Below, piece by piece: positions 18,471-25,853 of a stretch of 27,954 nucleotides of DNA. The DNA comes from DATFEN01 sp035691285 (GTDB lineage Bacteria; Acidobacteriota; Vicinamibacteria; Fen-336), in NCBI GenBank assembly GCA_035691285.1, contig DASSJI010000006.1:1-27954 (forward strand), in the 5' to 3' direction. The notes beneath the pieces were generated by a model that saw nothing but the letters and a program-made list of their open reading frames with translations, did no database searches and had not been told where the DNA came from. Numbering within the stretch: position 1 is the stretch's first letter; each line of letters starts with the position of its first letter. The position numbers and the translations under genes were made by a program.

Positions 18471-20060
18471 TTGGCCCGCAAGTACAAGGTGCGCCTCGAC
18501 GACGGCAGCCAGATCGACCTCGACCTGCAGGCCGTCAAGGACTGGCGCACGCAAGGGCTGCTCAAGCGGGACAGCCCGGTCCTGAAGCCGGGCTCGAAGC
18601 AGTGGCAGCCCTTGCACCAGGCTCTGGAGCTCCAGGACCTCCGGTCGCCGTCGCAGAAGCGGGCCGCGTCGTCGAAGAAGGTCGAGCCGGCGGCGGCGCC
18701 GGCCATGCCCCGCGCGATCGCGCGGCAGACATGGCGGACCATCGTGGCGGGCGTCCTGCTCGTAGCAGCGGCCGTGGGGGCCGGCTTCTTCTGGCTGCGG
18801 CCCGAGCGCTGGCTGCCGGCGCTGGACCGCGCTCCGTGGCGGGAGATCGCGCTCGGCCTGCTGATTTCGGGGCTCCTGCTGGTGCGCGGTTGGGAGTGGG
18901 GAAGGCGCATCGTCCGGCTCCTGGCTTTCGTCGCGGCGTTCGCGGTCTTTCCCCTGGCCGGTCTTCTCATCGTCGATGGTGTGCGTGGCCGCGCCCTCTT
19001 CGTGCTCGCCGCGGCCTGGGTGATGCTCTCGGGCCTGATTGCGCTGCTGTCCGGAGCCTGGCTGTCGCGCATGCAGGCGGCCGCCAGCCTGTTGCTCGTG
19101 CTCGCGGGGATCGCCGGCGTCGGACAGCTCGGGCTGGTCGAGGAAAGCGAGGAGCAGAAGCGCGTCCGCGAGTTCCTCGCCGGAGACGGCTCCTTCAACG
19201 ACGCCGAGCTCGGGCTCACCTTGGAGGCCCGCGAGCCCTGGCGCCTGCTCCGCGCCGACCAGGGCGCCGTCACCGTCCCGCCGGAGGCCCGGGTCGTCCT
19301 GGCCCGACCCCGCCGCGGCGGCTTCGCATACCTCCTCGCCGTCAAGGCTCCCCGCGGCATCGTGACCGTCGACGACTACCTGAATCGCGTCCTGCTCGAG
19401 CGCGCGCAGACGCAGCCGGCGGTCGGCGGTGGCGGCCGCCACGAGGTGACGGTCGGGGGCATCCAGGGGCGAGGAGCCACGAGCTTCCTCGACGCAGGCG
19501 GCGTGCGCGTCCGCGACCTGACGGCGGCCTGGCGCAGCGGCTGGACCTACTTCGCGCTGGTGGCCTGGCTGCCCGACGACGGCTCTCCCGGTCCGCGGCG
19601 CGACCTCGAGGCCCTCCAGGCGGGCTTCAGCTTCACGCAGACCATGGCCCGGCTCCTCGAACAGTCGGTCGACGCGGTGACGCGCGACGTCCCGCTGCTC
19701 TCCCGGGCGACCGCCGAGGCCCTGCTCCGCGAGAGCTCGGCGCAGATGATGGCGCCGGAGCAGGCCTTCCGCCGCGGCTTCCAGCTCGCCGGCGCCGGCC
19801 TTCCCGGCCTCCCCGCCGCTGAGGCCCAGGAGATCGGCGCCCTGACGGCAGCGGCGTATGCCGGCCTCTCCGCCAAGGACCGCACCCGTCTCGCCGCATA
19901 CCTCGAGCGCGTGCGCGCCGACCAGCCCACGCTGCCCCAGGAAGACCGCGAGATGGCCGCCTTGACGAAGCGGGCGCTGCTGCAGCTCAACGCGGCGCGC
20001 CTCGGGCGGATCCAGGAGCTGTACGGCAAGGCGATCGCGGCCGGGATCGCCCGCGGCTAG
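18471..20060 (+). CDS. Unknown membrane protein: GYF-like domain, five helices, soluble C-terminal domain
   Basis: I recognise no characterised function. Residues 4-55 resemble the small GYF_2/DUF4339-type domain (KYKVRLDDGSQIDLDLQAV, then SKQWQPLHQALEL), which usually mediates protein contacts on the cytoplasmic side. Five hydrophobic segments follow at about 89-109, 124-140, 148-169, 175-198 and 202-221. Residues about 230-385 look like a PsbP/DcrB-type beta domain (LGLTLEAREPWRLL, GIVTVDDYLNRVLLERA, GGIQGRGATSFLDAG). The C-terminal 140 residues are helical. Start is TTG 18471, preceded by GGAGGAGGT at ideal distance. The 96 bases upstream contain TATACT (18379-18384) and a short perfect hairpin CGGGCC-TCC-GGCCCG, but no gene. 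Confidence 0.78.
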   Translation: MARKYKVRLDDGSQIDLDLQAVKDWRTQGLLKRDSPVLKPGSKQWQPLHQALELQDLRSPSQKRAASSKKVEPAAAPAMPRAIARQTWRTIVAGVLLVAAAVGAGFFWLRPERWLPALDRAPWREIALGLLISGLLLVRGWEWGRRIVRLLAFVAAFAVFPLAGLLIVDGVRGRALFVLAAAWVMLSGLIALLSGAWLSRMQAAASLLLVLAGIAGVGQLGLVEESEEQKRVREFLAGDGSFNDAELGLTLEAREPWRLLRADQGAVTVPPEARVVLARPRRGGFAYLLAVKAPRGIVTVDDYLNRVLLERAQTQPAVGGGGRHEVTVGGIQGRGATSFLDAGGVRVRDLTAAWRSGWTYFALVAWLPDDGSPGPRRDLEALQAGFSFTQTMARLLEQSVDAVTRDVPLLSRATAEALLRESSAQMMAPEQAFRRGFQLAGAGLPGLPAAEAQEIGALTAAAYAGLSAKDRTRLAAYLERVRADQPTLPQEDREMAALTKRALLQLNAARLGRIQELYGKAIAAGIARG

Positions 20061-20176
20061 CGCCGCTCGACCAGCCGCCGCGGCGCGACGTTGGCCCAAG
20101 CCGCGGCCATGGCCACGCGCAGGCTCCGGGCCTTCGCCGCACGCAGCCGCACGTTCGTACAGCCCCGGCGCCAGCC

Positions 20177-20605
20177 CTAGTGGGGCGAGGTGGTGTCCGT
20201 CTGGTTCCGCTTGCGCTTCGCGAGGGGCGCGTCGGGCGTGAGGAACATCCCAACCATATGGAGCAGCTTGCTGGCCAGGACGGGCTTGACCAGGTAGAGG
20301 TCGCTGCCGGCGTCCTCGCCCTCGGCCATGTCCATGAGCCGGCCCTTGGCCGTCAGAAAGATGACGGGCACGTCGACGGTGCGCTGCTCGGCGCGAAGCT
20401 GGCGGCACATCTCGAACCCGGAAAGGCCAGGCATTGCGACGTCGAGGATGAAGAGATCGAAGGAACCCGCCTCCGCGATCGGCAGCGCCTCCTCCGCGGA
20501 GGTCGCCGTGACGACGTCGTAGCCCTTGCCGCCCAGGATCTGGCGCAGCGCAGCCAGCGCGGTTTCGTCGTCGTCGACAGCCAGGATCCGCTTGCGGCCG
20601 CTCAT
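20177..20605 (-). CDS. Stand-alone response regulator receiver protein (CheY-like)
   Basis: This is a 142-residue receiver domain with no output domain. Signal-relay residues are all present: acidic pocket D11-D13 (AVDDDE), phospho-acceptor D55 (LFILDVAMPG), T85 (VIFLTAKG) and K107 (YLVKPV). A short basic, polar tail (KRKRNQTDTTSPH) follows. No kinase gene is nearby, so the partner must be encoded elsewhere. It starts 40 bases after the rarA stop on the same strand. A TGA-TAAGAT extended -10 (20627-20619) would give a leader of only about six bases, so it may be transcribed separately. No Shine-Dalgarno was seen. Confidence 0.92.
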   Translation of the reverse strand: MSGRKRILAVDDDETALAALRQILGGKGYDVVTATSAEEALPIAEAGSFDLFILDVAMPGLSGFEMCRQLRAEQRTVDVPVIFLTAKGRLMDMAEGEDAGSDLYLVKPVLASKLLHMVGMFLTPDAPLAKRKRNQTDTTSPH

Positions 20606-20618
20606 GGGCGAAGGCTGG

Positions 20619-20627
20619 ATCTTATCA
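20619..20627 (-). promoter_or_regulatory. Possible extended -10 promoter for the receiver gene
   Basis: On the minus strand TGATAAGAT fits a TGn-extended -10 in the short gap after rarA. Transcription would begin near 20612, a few bases before the ATG at 20605. There is no recognisable -35. Confidence 0.35.
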
Positions 20628-20645
20628 CGGCCCTTCGGCCCGGGC

Positions 20646-21992
20646 TCAGCCCCGGTTCTGCCGGACGAGGCGCGCGGCCTCGAGGCGTCGCGCGATCTGA
20701 TTCTCGTCGCCGCGCTCGCTGGGCCGGTAGTAGCGGCGGCCCAGCAGCGACTCGGGCAGGCAATCCATCGTCGCGACGCCCTCCTTCTCGTCGTGGGCGT
20801 AGCGATAGCCCTTGCCGTAGCCCAGCTCCTTCATGAGGCCCGTCGGAGCGTTGCGGATCCACAGCGGCACGGGCTCCGCGCGCGTCTCAAGGGCGTCCTT
20901 CGCCGCCTCGCCGTATGCCACGTAGAGCGCGTTGCTCTTCGGCGCGGCGGCCAGGTACACGACGGCCTGGGCCAGGGCGAGCGCTCCTTCGGGCAGGCCG
21001 ATGAAGTGGACGGCCTGTTGAGCCGCGAGCGCGAGGCCTAGCGCCGCGGGATCGGCCATGCCCACGTCCTCGCTCGCGAAGCGGACGAGGCGGCGCGCGA
21101 CGTAGAGCGGGTCCTCGCCGGCCTCGATCATGCGCGCGAGCCAGTAGAGCCCGGCGTCGGCGTCCGAGTTGCGGACCGACTTGTGGAGGGCGCTGATCAG
21201 GTTGTAGTGCTCCTCGCCGGCGCGGTCGTAGAGCAGCGCCTTGCGCGCGAAGGCCTGCTTCATGCCTTCCAGGTCCAGCGGCCGGCGGCCGTCGGCGTCG
21301 GGAGCGCCGGTGGTCACGCCCAGCTCCAGGACGTTCAGCGCCGTGCGCGCGTCGCCGTCGGCCGCGCGGGCCAGGAACGCCAGGGCCTCCTCCGAGACCG
21401 CGGGCCGCAGCTTCGCCAGGCCGCGCTCCGCGTCCTCCAGGGCGCGGCGGAGGATGGCGACGAGCGCCTCCTCCGAGAGCGGCTTCAGCACCACGACCCG
21501 CGAGCGCGAGAGCAGGGCGGCGTTCACCTCGAACGATGGGTTCTCCGTGGTAGCGCCGATCAGCACGATGTCGCCCTTCTCGACGTGGGACAGCAGCGCG
21601 TCCTGCTGCGCCTTGTTGAAGCGGTGGATCTCGTCGATGAACACGATGCTGCGGCGACCCTCGCGGCGGCGGTACTCGGCGCGCTCGAGAATCTCGCGCA
21701 GCTCCTTCACGCCCGACAGCACGGCCGAGATCGCCTCGAAGCTCGCATGCGTGCGGCGGCGGATCGCATGGGCGAGGGTGGTCTTGCCCGAGCCCGGCGG
21801 GCCCCAGAGGATCAGCGAGCGGAGCGCGTCCGCCTCGATCGCCTTGCGCAGCGGCGTGCCGGGGCCCAGGGCCTCGTCCTGCCCCACCATCTCCTCGAGC
21901 GACTGCGGGCGGATGCGGTCGGCGAGCGGCGCGTCCGGGCGCGCGTCGTCCGGGAAGAGGAAGCCCGAGGAGACGTCGCGCCGGCCGGCCAT
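20646..21992 (-). CDS. rarA: RarA/MgsA replication-associated recombination ATPase
   Basis: RarA is a clamp-loader-like AAA+ ATPase acting at stalled or gapped replication forks. Walker A is GPPGSGKTT (64-72), Walker B is IVFIDEIHRF (116-125), and sensor 1 lies in GATTENPSFEVN (146-157). ALLSRSRVVVLKPL carries the usual arginine region. The C-terminal tetramerisation domain has YNLISALHKSVRNSDADAGLYWLARM and the SEDVGMADP block. The protein is 448 residues from the ATG at 21992, almost exactly the E. coli length. The ATG shares one base with the stop of the upstream TrmH-family gene (TGATG), so the two are coupled. A longer upstream reading of the frame adds only non-conserved sequence. Confidence 0.95.
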   Translation of the reverse strand: MAGRRDVSSGFLFPDDARPDAPLADRIRPQSLEEMVGQDEALGPGTPLRKAIEADALRSLILWGPPGSGKTTLAHAIRRRTHASFEAISAVLSGVKELREILERAEYRRREGRRSIVFIDEIHRFNKAQQDALLSHVEKGDIVLIGATTENPSFEVNAALLSRSRVVVLKPLSEEALVAILRRALEDAERGLAKLRPAVSEEALAFLARAADGDARTALNVLELGVTTGAPDADGRRPLDLEGMKQAFARKALLYDRAGEEHYNLISALHKSVRNSDADAGLYWLARMIEAGEDPLYVARRLVRFASEDVGMADPAALGLALAAQQAVHFIGLPEGALALAQAVVYLAAAPKSNALYVAYGEAAKDALETRAEPVPLWIRNAPTGLMKELGYGKGYRYAHDEKEGVATMDCLPESLLGRRYYRPSERGDENQIARRLEAARLVRQNRG

Positions 21993-22786
21993 CACGAACG
22001 TCGCTGCCGCGCGGCCTCGAACAGCACCACGGCCGCAGCCGCCGTGACGTTCAGGCTCTCGACAGGAGCCGCCATCGGGATCGTGACTCGGGCCTCGGCC
22101 GCCGCCTCGATCTCGTCGGGCAGGCCGGCGGCCTCGGCGCCCAGCAGGAGCGCCGAGGGCCTCCGCCAGTCCCAGTGATCGTAGCTGACGCCCCCGTTGG
22201 CGCTCGCGGCGATCGCCGCCACGCCTCGGCGGCGCAGGAGCGCCAGGGCGGCCCGCGGCTCGAGGCCGCAGATCTGCGGCAGCCGGAAGGCGCTGCCCAT
22301 CGAGCCGCGGAGCGCCTTCCATGAGAATGCGTCCGCGCATCCGGCCGTCAGGAGCGCGCCCGTCGCGCCCGCGGCCTCGGCCGCGCGCACCAGCGCGCCC
22401 AGGTTCCCGGGGTTCTGGAGGCCGAAGGCGACGGCCAGGAGCGGATGGCCGCGAAAGACGGCGTCCTCTGCGAAGCGCGGGCGCTCCGCCAGCGCCAGGA
22501 CTCCCTGGCTCGTTTCCACGTGGGAGAGGGATGCCACGATCGAGTCATCGAGCCAGCGTACCGCGACGCCGCGGGCCTCGAGCCTGCGCAGCAGCGCGCG
22601 GCCGCGCTCCTGCCGCTCGGCTCTCGGGGAGGCTGCCACCTCCCGCAGGGACACACCGGCCTCCAGGGCCTCTTCCACGAGCTTCACCCCCTCCAGCAGC
22701 ATCAGGGGGCCGCTTCCCTCGCGCAGCGCGCGGAGCCGCTTCACGAGAGGGTTTGAGCGGCTCTTCACGACCTCGCGGAGGGCCAT
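21992..22786 (-). CDS. TrmH/SpoU-family RNA 2'-O-methyltransferase
   Basis: SPOUT methyltransferases of this family methylate ribose 2'-OH in rRNA or tRNA with SAM bound in a trefoil knot. An N-terminal substrate-binding part (VKSRSNPLVKRLRALREG, MLLEGVKLVEEALEAG) resembles the L30e-like domain of rRNA methyltransferases. Motif 1 is QNPGNLGALVRAAEAAGATG (from about 124), motif 2 is LLLGAEAAGLPDEI, and motif 3 is IPMAAPVESLNVTAAAAVVLFE. At 264 residues it is typical of the RlmB/TsnR-like group; the modified nucleotide cannot be deduced. The ATG at 22786 is divergent from greA. The stop overlaps the rarA start. Confidence 0.92.
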   Translation of the reverse strand: MALREVVKSRSNPLVKRLRALREGSGPLMLLEGVKLVEEALEAGVSLREVAASPRAERQERGRALLRRLEARGVAVRWLDDSIVASLSHVETSQGVLALAERPRFAEDAVFRGHPLLAVAFGLQNPGNLGALVRAAEAAGATGALLTAGCADAFSWKALRGSMGSAFRLPQICGLEPRAALALLRRRGVAAIAASANGGVSYDHWDWRRPSALLLGAEAAGLPDEIEAAAEARVTIPMAAPVESLNVTAAAAVVLFEAARQRRS

Positions 22787-22837
22787 CGGGACGATACGGG
22801 ATCATGGCCGCCTGCGCGGCGAATCTCAAGGGGGGCG

Positions 22838-22846
22838 TGGTAGATT
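22838..22846 (+). promoter_or_regulatory. Extended -10 promoter for greA, probably leaderless
   Basis: TGGTAGATT at 22838-22846 is a TGn-extended -10. It ends six bases before the greA ATG, so transcription should start at or next to the initiation codon. No Shine-Dalgarno and no clear -35 were found. Confidence 0.5.
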
Positions 22847-22852
22847 GCCTGG

Positions 22853-23329
22853 ATGCTGCACATCAAGAGGCGCCTCGAACAGGAGATCAAGAGCCTCGAC
22901 TACGAGCTGAAGGTCACGCTTCCCAAGGAGATCCTGCGGGCGCGCGAGCACGGCGATCTGCGCGAGAACGCGGAGTACAAGGCCGCCAAGGAGAGGCAGA
23001 GCTACCTGCAGGCGCGCCTCGGCCAGCTCCACCGCCGCCTGGCGGCGCTCTCGATGACCAACCTCGACAAGATCCCGCAGGGCAAGGTGGGTCTCGGCTC
23101 CACGGTGACGGTGCGCGAGACGACGACCGGTGAGGAGCTTGTCTACGAGCTCGTGACGCCTGAGGAGGCTGACCCGCCCCAGGGGAGGATCTCGCCCTCG
23201 TCGCCCATCGGCAAGTGCCTGCTGAACCACGAGGAGGGCGACACGGTGGAGGTCCGCGTCCCGTCCGGCACGCGCGAGTACGAGATCCTGAAGCTCGTCA
23301 CCATCCACGACGACCAGGTCGCGGAGTGA
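22853..23329 (+). CDS. greA: Transcript cleavage factor GreA/GreB family
   Basis: Gre factors enter the RNA polymerase secondary channel and stimulate cleavage of backtracked RNA. The N-terminal coiled coil spans about residues 1-72 with the acidic tip in EHGDLRENAEYKAAKE (D35, E38 and E41). The C-terminal FKBP-like domain has the usual VGLGSTVTVRE, SPSSPIGKCLLNHEEGDTVEV and YEILKL strands. At 158 residues it is full length. The tip resembles GreA more than GreB. The stop overlaps the GTG of the following UvrC-like gene (GTGA), so the two are translated together. Confidence 0.92.
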   Translation: MLHIKRRLEQEIKSLDYELKVTLPKEILRAREHGDLRENAEYKAAKERQSYLQARLGQLHRRLAALSMTNLDKIPQGKVGLGSTVTVRETTTGEELVYELVTPEEADPPQGRISPSSPIGKCLLNHEEGDTVEVRVPSGTREYEILKLVTIHDDQVAE

Positions 23330-24243
23330 CCGCGGTCGCCCTCGGAGGCGACCTGTCGTCGGCGCTTCTGCGACTGCCCGGCGTCGCGGGCGTCGCCCGG
23401 ATCGTCGGCGCCGAGGACAAGACGCTTCTCGTGGGACGCGCGTCGAACCTGAGGAAGTGGGCCGAGCGGCACCTGGGCCGCGGCAAGCCGGCCAGGAAGG
23501 GCGCCCGGCCGCCCCTGGACTTGAGCCCGGTGGCCCGTGAAGTGGTCTTCGAGACGACCACGTCGGACTTCCACCAGCGCCTCACCTACGAGCGCTGGAT
23601 GGAACCCCTCGTGCCGCGCGCCAAGCGTCGCGACCTGAAGCCGCCCGTGTTCCTCCGCCTGGATCCGACCGAGCGCTTCGCGCGCGTGACGGTCGAGGCG
23701 GGCGCTCCGGCCGACCCCCGCGGCCGGTTTGGCCCGTTCCGGGACAGGCGCGCTGCCGAGAAGGCGATCGCTGCCCTCCACAAGCTCCATCCGCTGCGGC
23801 CGTGCGACTTCGTCTTCGAGCCGGACCCGGCCCTGCCGCTGGGCCTCGGCTGCGTGTTCGCGCAGGTGCGAAGTTGCTCCGCCCCGTGCCTCGCGCGCGT
23901 CTCGGAGCAGCAGTACCGCGACCTCGCCATCGCGGCCGCCGAGCGGCTCTCGGGGGGCGCGTCGGACGACTGGCGCCCCGACTGGGTCGCCGGGGCCGGC
24001 GTGCGCGCGGTCGTCCTGGAGCCGGGCGCCTCGGGCCTCGAGGTGTACCCGGTCCTGGCCGGCGCCGTGCTCGAGGAGAACCGCGTCATCGCCGAGTCCG
24101 AGGCCGCCGGCCTCGCCGCGGCGGTCTTCACGCCTCCGGCCTCGCCGCGGGACGACTGGCCTTGGCTCGGCGCCTGGCTGGCGGCGCCGAAGCGCAAGGG
24201 CAGGTACATCGTCCTTCGCGACGGTCTGGCCGTCGTGCCCTGA
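23326..24243 (+). CDS. UvrC-like protein with degenerate GIY-YIG domain and retained cysteine cluster
   Basis: The 305-residue protein aligns by eye with the N-terminal third of UvrC. LPGVAGVARIVGAEDKTLLVGRASNL occupies the place of GVYLF to YVGKA, and four cysteines (160, 176, 184, 188) follow in RPC, GLGC, RSC and APC. The last three have the same 8-4 spacing as the Fe-S ligands of the true UvrC in this window. Residues equivalent to catalytic Y28, K31, R38 and Y42 read L35, R38, W45 and H49, so nuclease activity should be lost. The UVR, RNase H and HhH parts are absent, replaced by about 115 residues with no recognised domain. The GTG start overlaps the greA stop. Its role is unknown; binding of DNA or repair/transcription partners is an inference. 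Confidence 0.78.
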   Translation: MTAVALGGDLSSALLRLPGVAGVARIVGAEDKTLLVGRASNLRKWAERHLGRGKPARKGARPPLDLSPVAREVVFETTTSDFHQRLTYERWMEPLVPRAKRRDLKPPVFLRLDPTERFARVTVEAGAPADPRGRFGPFRDRRAAEKAIAALHKLHPLRPCDFVFEPDPALPLGLGCVFAQVRSCSAPCLARVSEQQYRDLAIAAAERLSGGASDDWRPDWVAGAGVRAVVLEPGASGLEVYPVLAGAVLEENRVIAESEAAGLAAAVFTPPASPRDDWPWLGAWLAAPKRKGRYIVLRDGLAVVP

Positions 24244-24274
24244 CGCCGGAGGGGCGAAAGGCGGCCCCAGCCTC

Positions 24275-24303
24275 TTGACAGAAGCGTCCTAGTGTCTTAT
24301 AAC
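24275..24303 (+). promoter_or_regulatory. Sigma-70 promoter of the GntR/ABC operon
   Basis: TTGACA (24275-24280), a 17-base spacer and TATAAC (24298-24303) form a strong promoter. Transcription would start near 24310, leaving a leader of about 16 bases before the ATG at 24326. Confidence 0.8.
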
Positions 24304-24316
24304 TATAATACACTAG
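24289..24316 (+). promoter_or_regulatory. Palindromic operator, probable binding site of the adjacent GntR/YtrA regulator
   Basis: A 28-bp near-perfect inverted repeat: CTAGTGTCTTATA on the left and, read from the other strand, CTAGTGTATTATA on the right, around a central AC. Twelve of 13 positions match. It covers the -10 element and start point, so binding should block transcription. GntR-family dimers commonly use such GTGT/ACAC palindromes, and the gene immediately downstream encodes one. Confidence 0.72.
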
Positions 24317-24325
24317 CGCGAGCCG

Positions 24326-24721
24326 ATGCTGCGAATCGATCCACGCGACGCCCTGCCGATCTGGAGGCAGATCGAGGAAGGGGTGCGGCGGCTCGTCGGG
24401 GCGGGCGGCATGCGGCCCGGGCGGCCGCTGCCCTCGGTGCGGGACCTCGCCCGGGAACTGCGGGTCAATCCGATGACGGTTTCGAAGGCATATCAGCGGC
24501 TGACCGACGCAGGCGTCCTCGTGGTCAAGCGGGGGGAGGGCACCTTCGTCGCCGACGAGCCGCCTCAGCTCACGCGCGCCGAGCGCGGGAGAGCCCTGCG
24601 CGAGGGGGCTCTTCGCTACGTCTCGCTGGCCGTGACGCTGGGCATATCGCGTGCCGAGGCGGAGCGCGAGATCGGGGCGGCCTGGGACGGCGCGACGCGC
24701 AGCCGGGGAGGGCAGCGATGA
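24326..24721 (+). CDS. GntR-family transcriptional regulator, YtrA subfamily
   Basis: This is a short GntR regulator of 131 residues. The winged helix-turn-helix spans about 8-76 (LPIWRQIEEGVRRLVGAG, then LPSVRDLARELRVNPMTVSKAYQRL, then KRGEGTFVAD). The C-terminal part is only about 50 residues, mostly two helices, as in YtrA-type proteins that dimerise without a ligand-binding domain. Such regulators usually repress their own ABC-transporter operon and respond to cell-envelope stress. Here the stop overlaps the ABC ATPase start (ATGA) and a 28-bp palindrome overlaps the promoter, supporting autoregulation. The inducing signal is unknown. Confidence 0.93.
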   Translation: MLRIDPRDALPIWRQIEEGVRRLVGAGGMRPGRPLPSVRDLARELRVNPMTVSKAYQRLTDAGVLVVKRGEGTFVADEPPQLTRAERGRALREGALRYVSLAVTLGISRAEAEREIGAAWDGATRSRGGQR

Positions 24722-25620
24722 GCGACGAAGCCGCGGTTCTCTCGATCGAGGGCCTCGTCGTGCGCTACGGGTCGCGCACGGTGCTCGACGGCGTGAGCTT
24801 CGAAGTGCCTCGCGGATCCGTCTTCGCCCTCCTGGGCCGCAACGGCGCGGGCAAGTCGTCGCTCATACGCTGCGCGCTGGGGCAGCAGAGGGCCGCCGGC
24901 GGAGCGGCGCGCCTCTTCGGGAGGGACGCCTGGGCCTCGCGCGCCGAGGCGATGGCGCGAGTCGGCGTGGTGCCGGAGGAGCCCGACGCGCCGACAGACA
25001 TGAGCGCACGGGAGCTCCTCGCGTTCTGCGGGCCGCTCTACCCGAGGTGGGACGATGGCGCCGCCCGGAGCCGGCTCGAGCGCTCCGGCGTGCCCGCCGA
25101 CGTGCCGTTCGGACGGCTGTCGAAGGGCCAGAAGGGCACCGTGATGCTGGCCCTGGCCCTTGCCCCCGCGCCGGAGCTCTTGATCCTCGACGACCCCACC
25201 CTCGGCCTCGACGCCGTGGCCCGGCGAGCGCTCTACGACGAGCTGATCGGCGACCTCGCGGACCGCGGGACGACGGCCCTGGTCGCCACGCACGACCTGG
25301 ACGGCATCGAGCCCATCGCAGACCGCGTCGCGATCCTCCACGGAGCCCGGCTCGTGGTGAACGAGAGCCTGGACGCGCTGAAGGGGCGCTATCGCCGGAT
25401 CCGTTGTGGCGGATCGAACGGGTCCTTCTCGTGGGCGCCGTTCTCGGCGACCAGCGCAGCGGACAGGGACTGGGGGCGGGAGGCGATCGTGAGCGACTTC
25501 ACGGAAGAGCGGTTCGAGGCCTTCGTGGCACGGTCGGGGTCGAGCAATGTCGAGGTCGGTGCCCTCTCGCTGGAGGAGGTGTTCCTCTGCCTCGCGGGCG
25601 GCGCGGAGGCGCAGCCGTGA
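24718..25620 (+). CDS. ABC transporter ATP-binding protein (YtrB-like)
   Basis: This nucleotide-binding subunit of 300 residues powers the membrane subunit encoded next. Walker A is GRNGAGKSS (40-48), the signature is LSKGQKG (134-140), Walker B with D-loop is LLILDDPTLGLD (154-165), and the H-loop is VATHD. The catalytic Glu after Walker B is Asp (D159), a conservative change that can slow hydrolysis. The C-terminal 75 residues after RIRCGGSNGSF are a family-type extension ending in LSLEEVFLCLAGG, as in ABC-2 type exporters. The stop overlaps the permease GTG (GTGA). Confidence 0.94.
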   Translation: MSDEAAVLSIEGLVVRYGSRTVLDGVSFEVPRGSVFALLGRNGAGKSSLIRCALGQQRAAGGAARLFGRDAWASRAEAMARVGVVPEEPDAPTDMSARELLAFCGPLYPRWDDGAARSRLERSGVPADVPFGRLSKGQKGTVMLALALAPAPELLILDDPTLGLDAVARRALYDELIGDLADRGTTALVATHDLDGIEPIADRVAILHGARLVVNESLDALKGRYRRIRCGGSNGSFSWAPFSATSAADRDWGREAIVSDFTEERFEAFVARSGSSNVEVGALSLEEVFLCLAGGAEAQP

Positions 25621-25853
25621 GCGCCGTGCTCGGCATCGCCCTGCGCGAGGTGCGCGAGCGGCGCCTGGTTCTCCTGGTCGCGGCGATCCTGGGCGCCATC
25701 GCCGGGCTCTGCCAGGTCGTTCCGGCGCGGACCCGGGTGTTCGACCTGGGCGAGGCCATGGCAATGGTGCTCTTCATGGCGCTCCCGATCGGCGCCGCCC
25801 TGGCCGTGGGCAGCTCGCTCGTCGGGCGTGACATCGCCGAGGGACGGCTCTCC
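25617..25853 (+). pseudogene. ABC-2 type permease, N-terminal part before a frameshift
   Basis: The frame begins at GTG 25617, overlapping the ATPase stop. It encodes about 79 residues with two membrane segments (LVLLVAAILGAIAGLCQVV and AMVLFMALPIGAALAVGSSLVG) and the conserved GRDIAEGRLS just after them. The expected continuation YYFSRPLSWAALWAGK is found in the +1 frame from base 25855. Removing one T from the TT at 25854-25855 joins both parts into one protein of about 622 residues. In the unshifted frame translation would run into arginine-rich nonsense until 26738. Confidence 0.8.

Noticed and set aside
20061..20176. Possible terminator or small RNA between the convergent GYF-like and receiver genes
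   Set aside because: Only short GC palindromes such as GGCCATGGCC are present, with no T-run and no promoter; nothing supports a gene.
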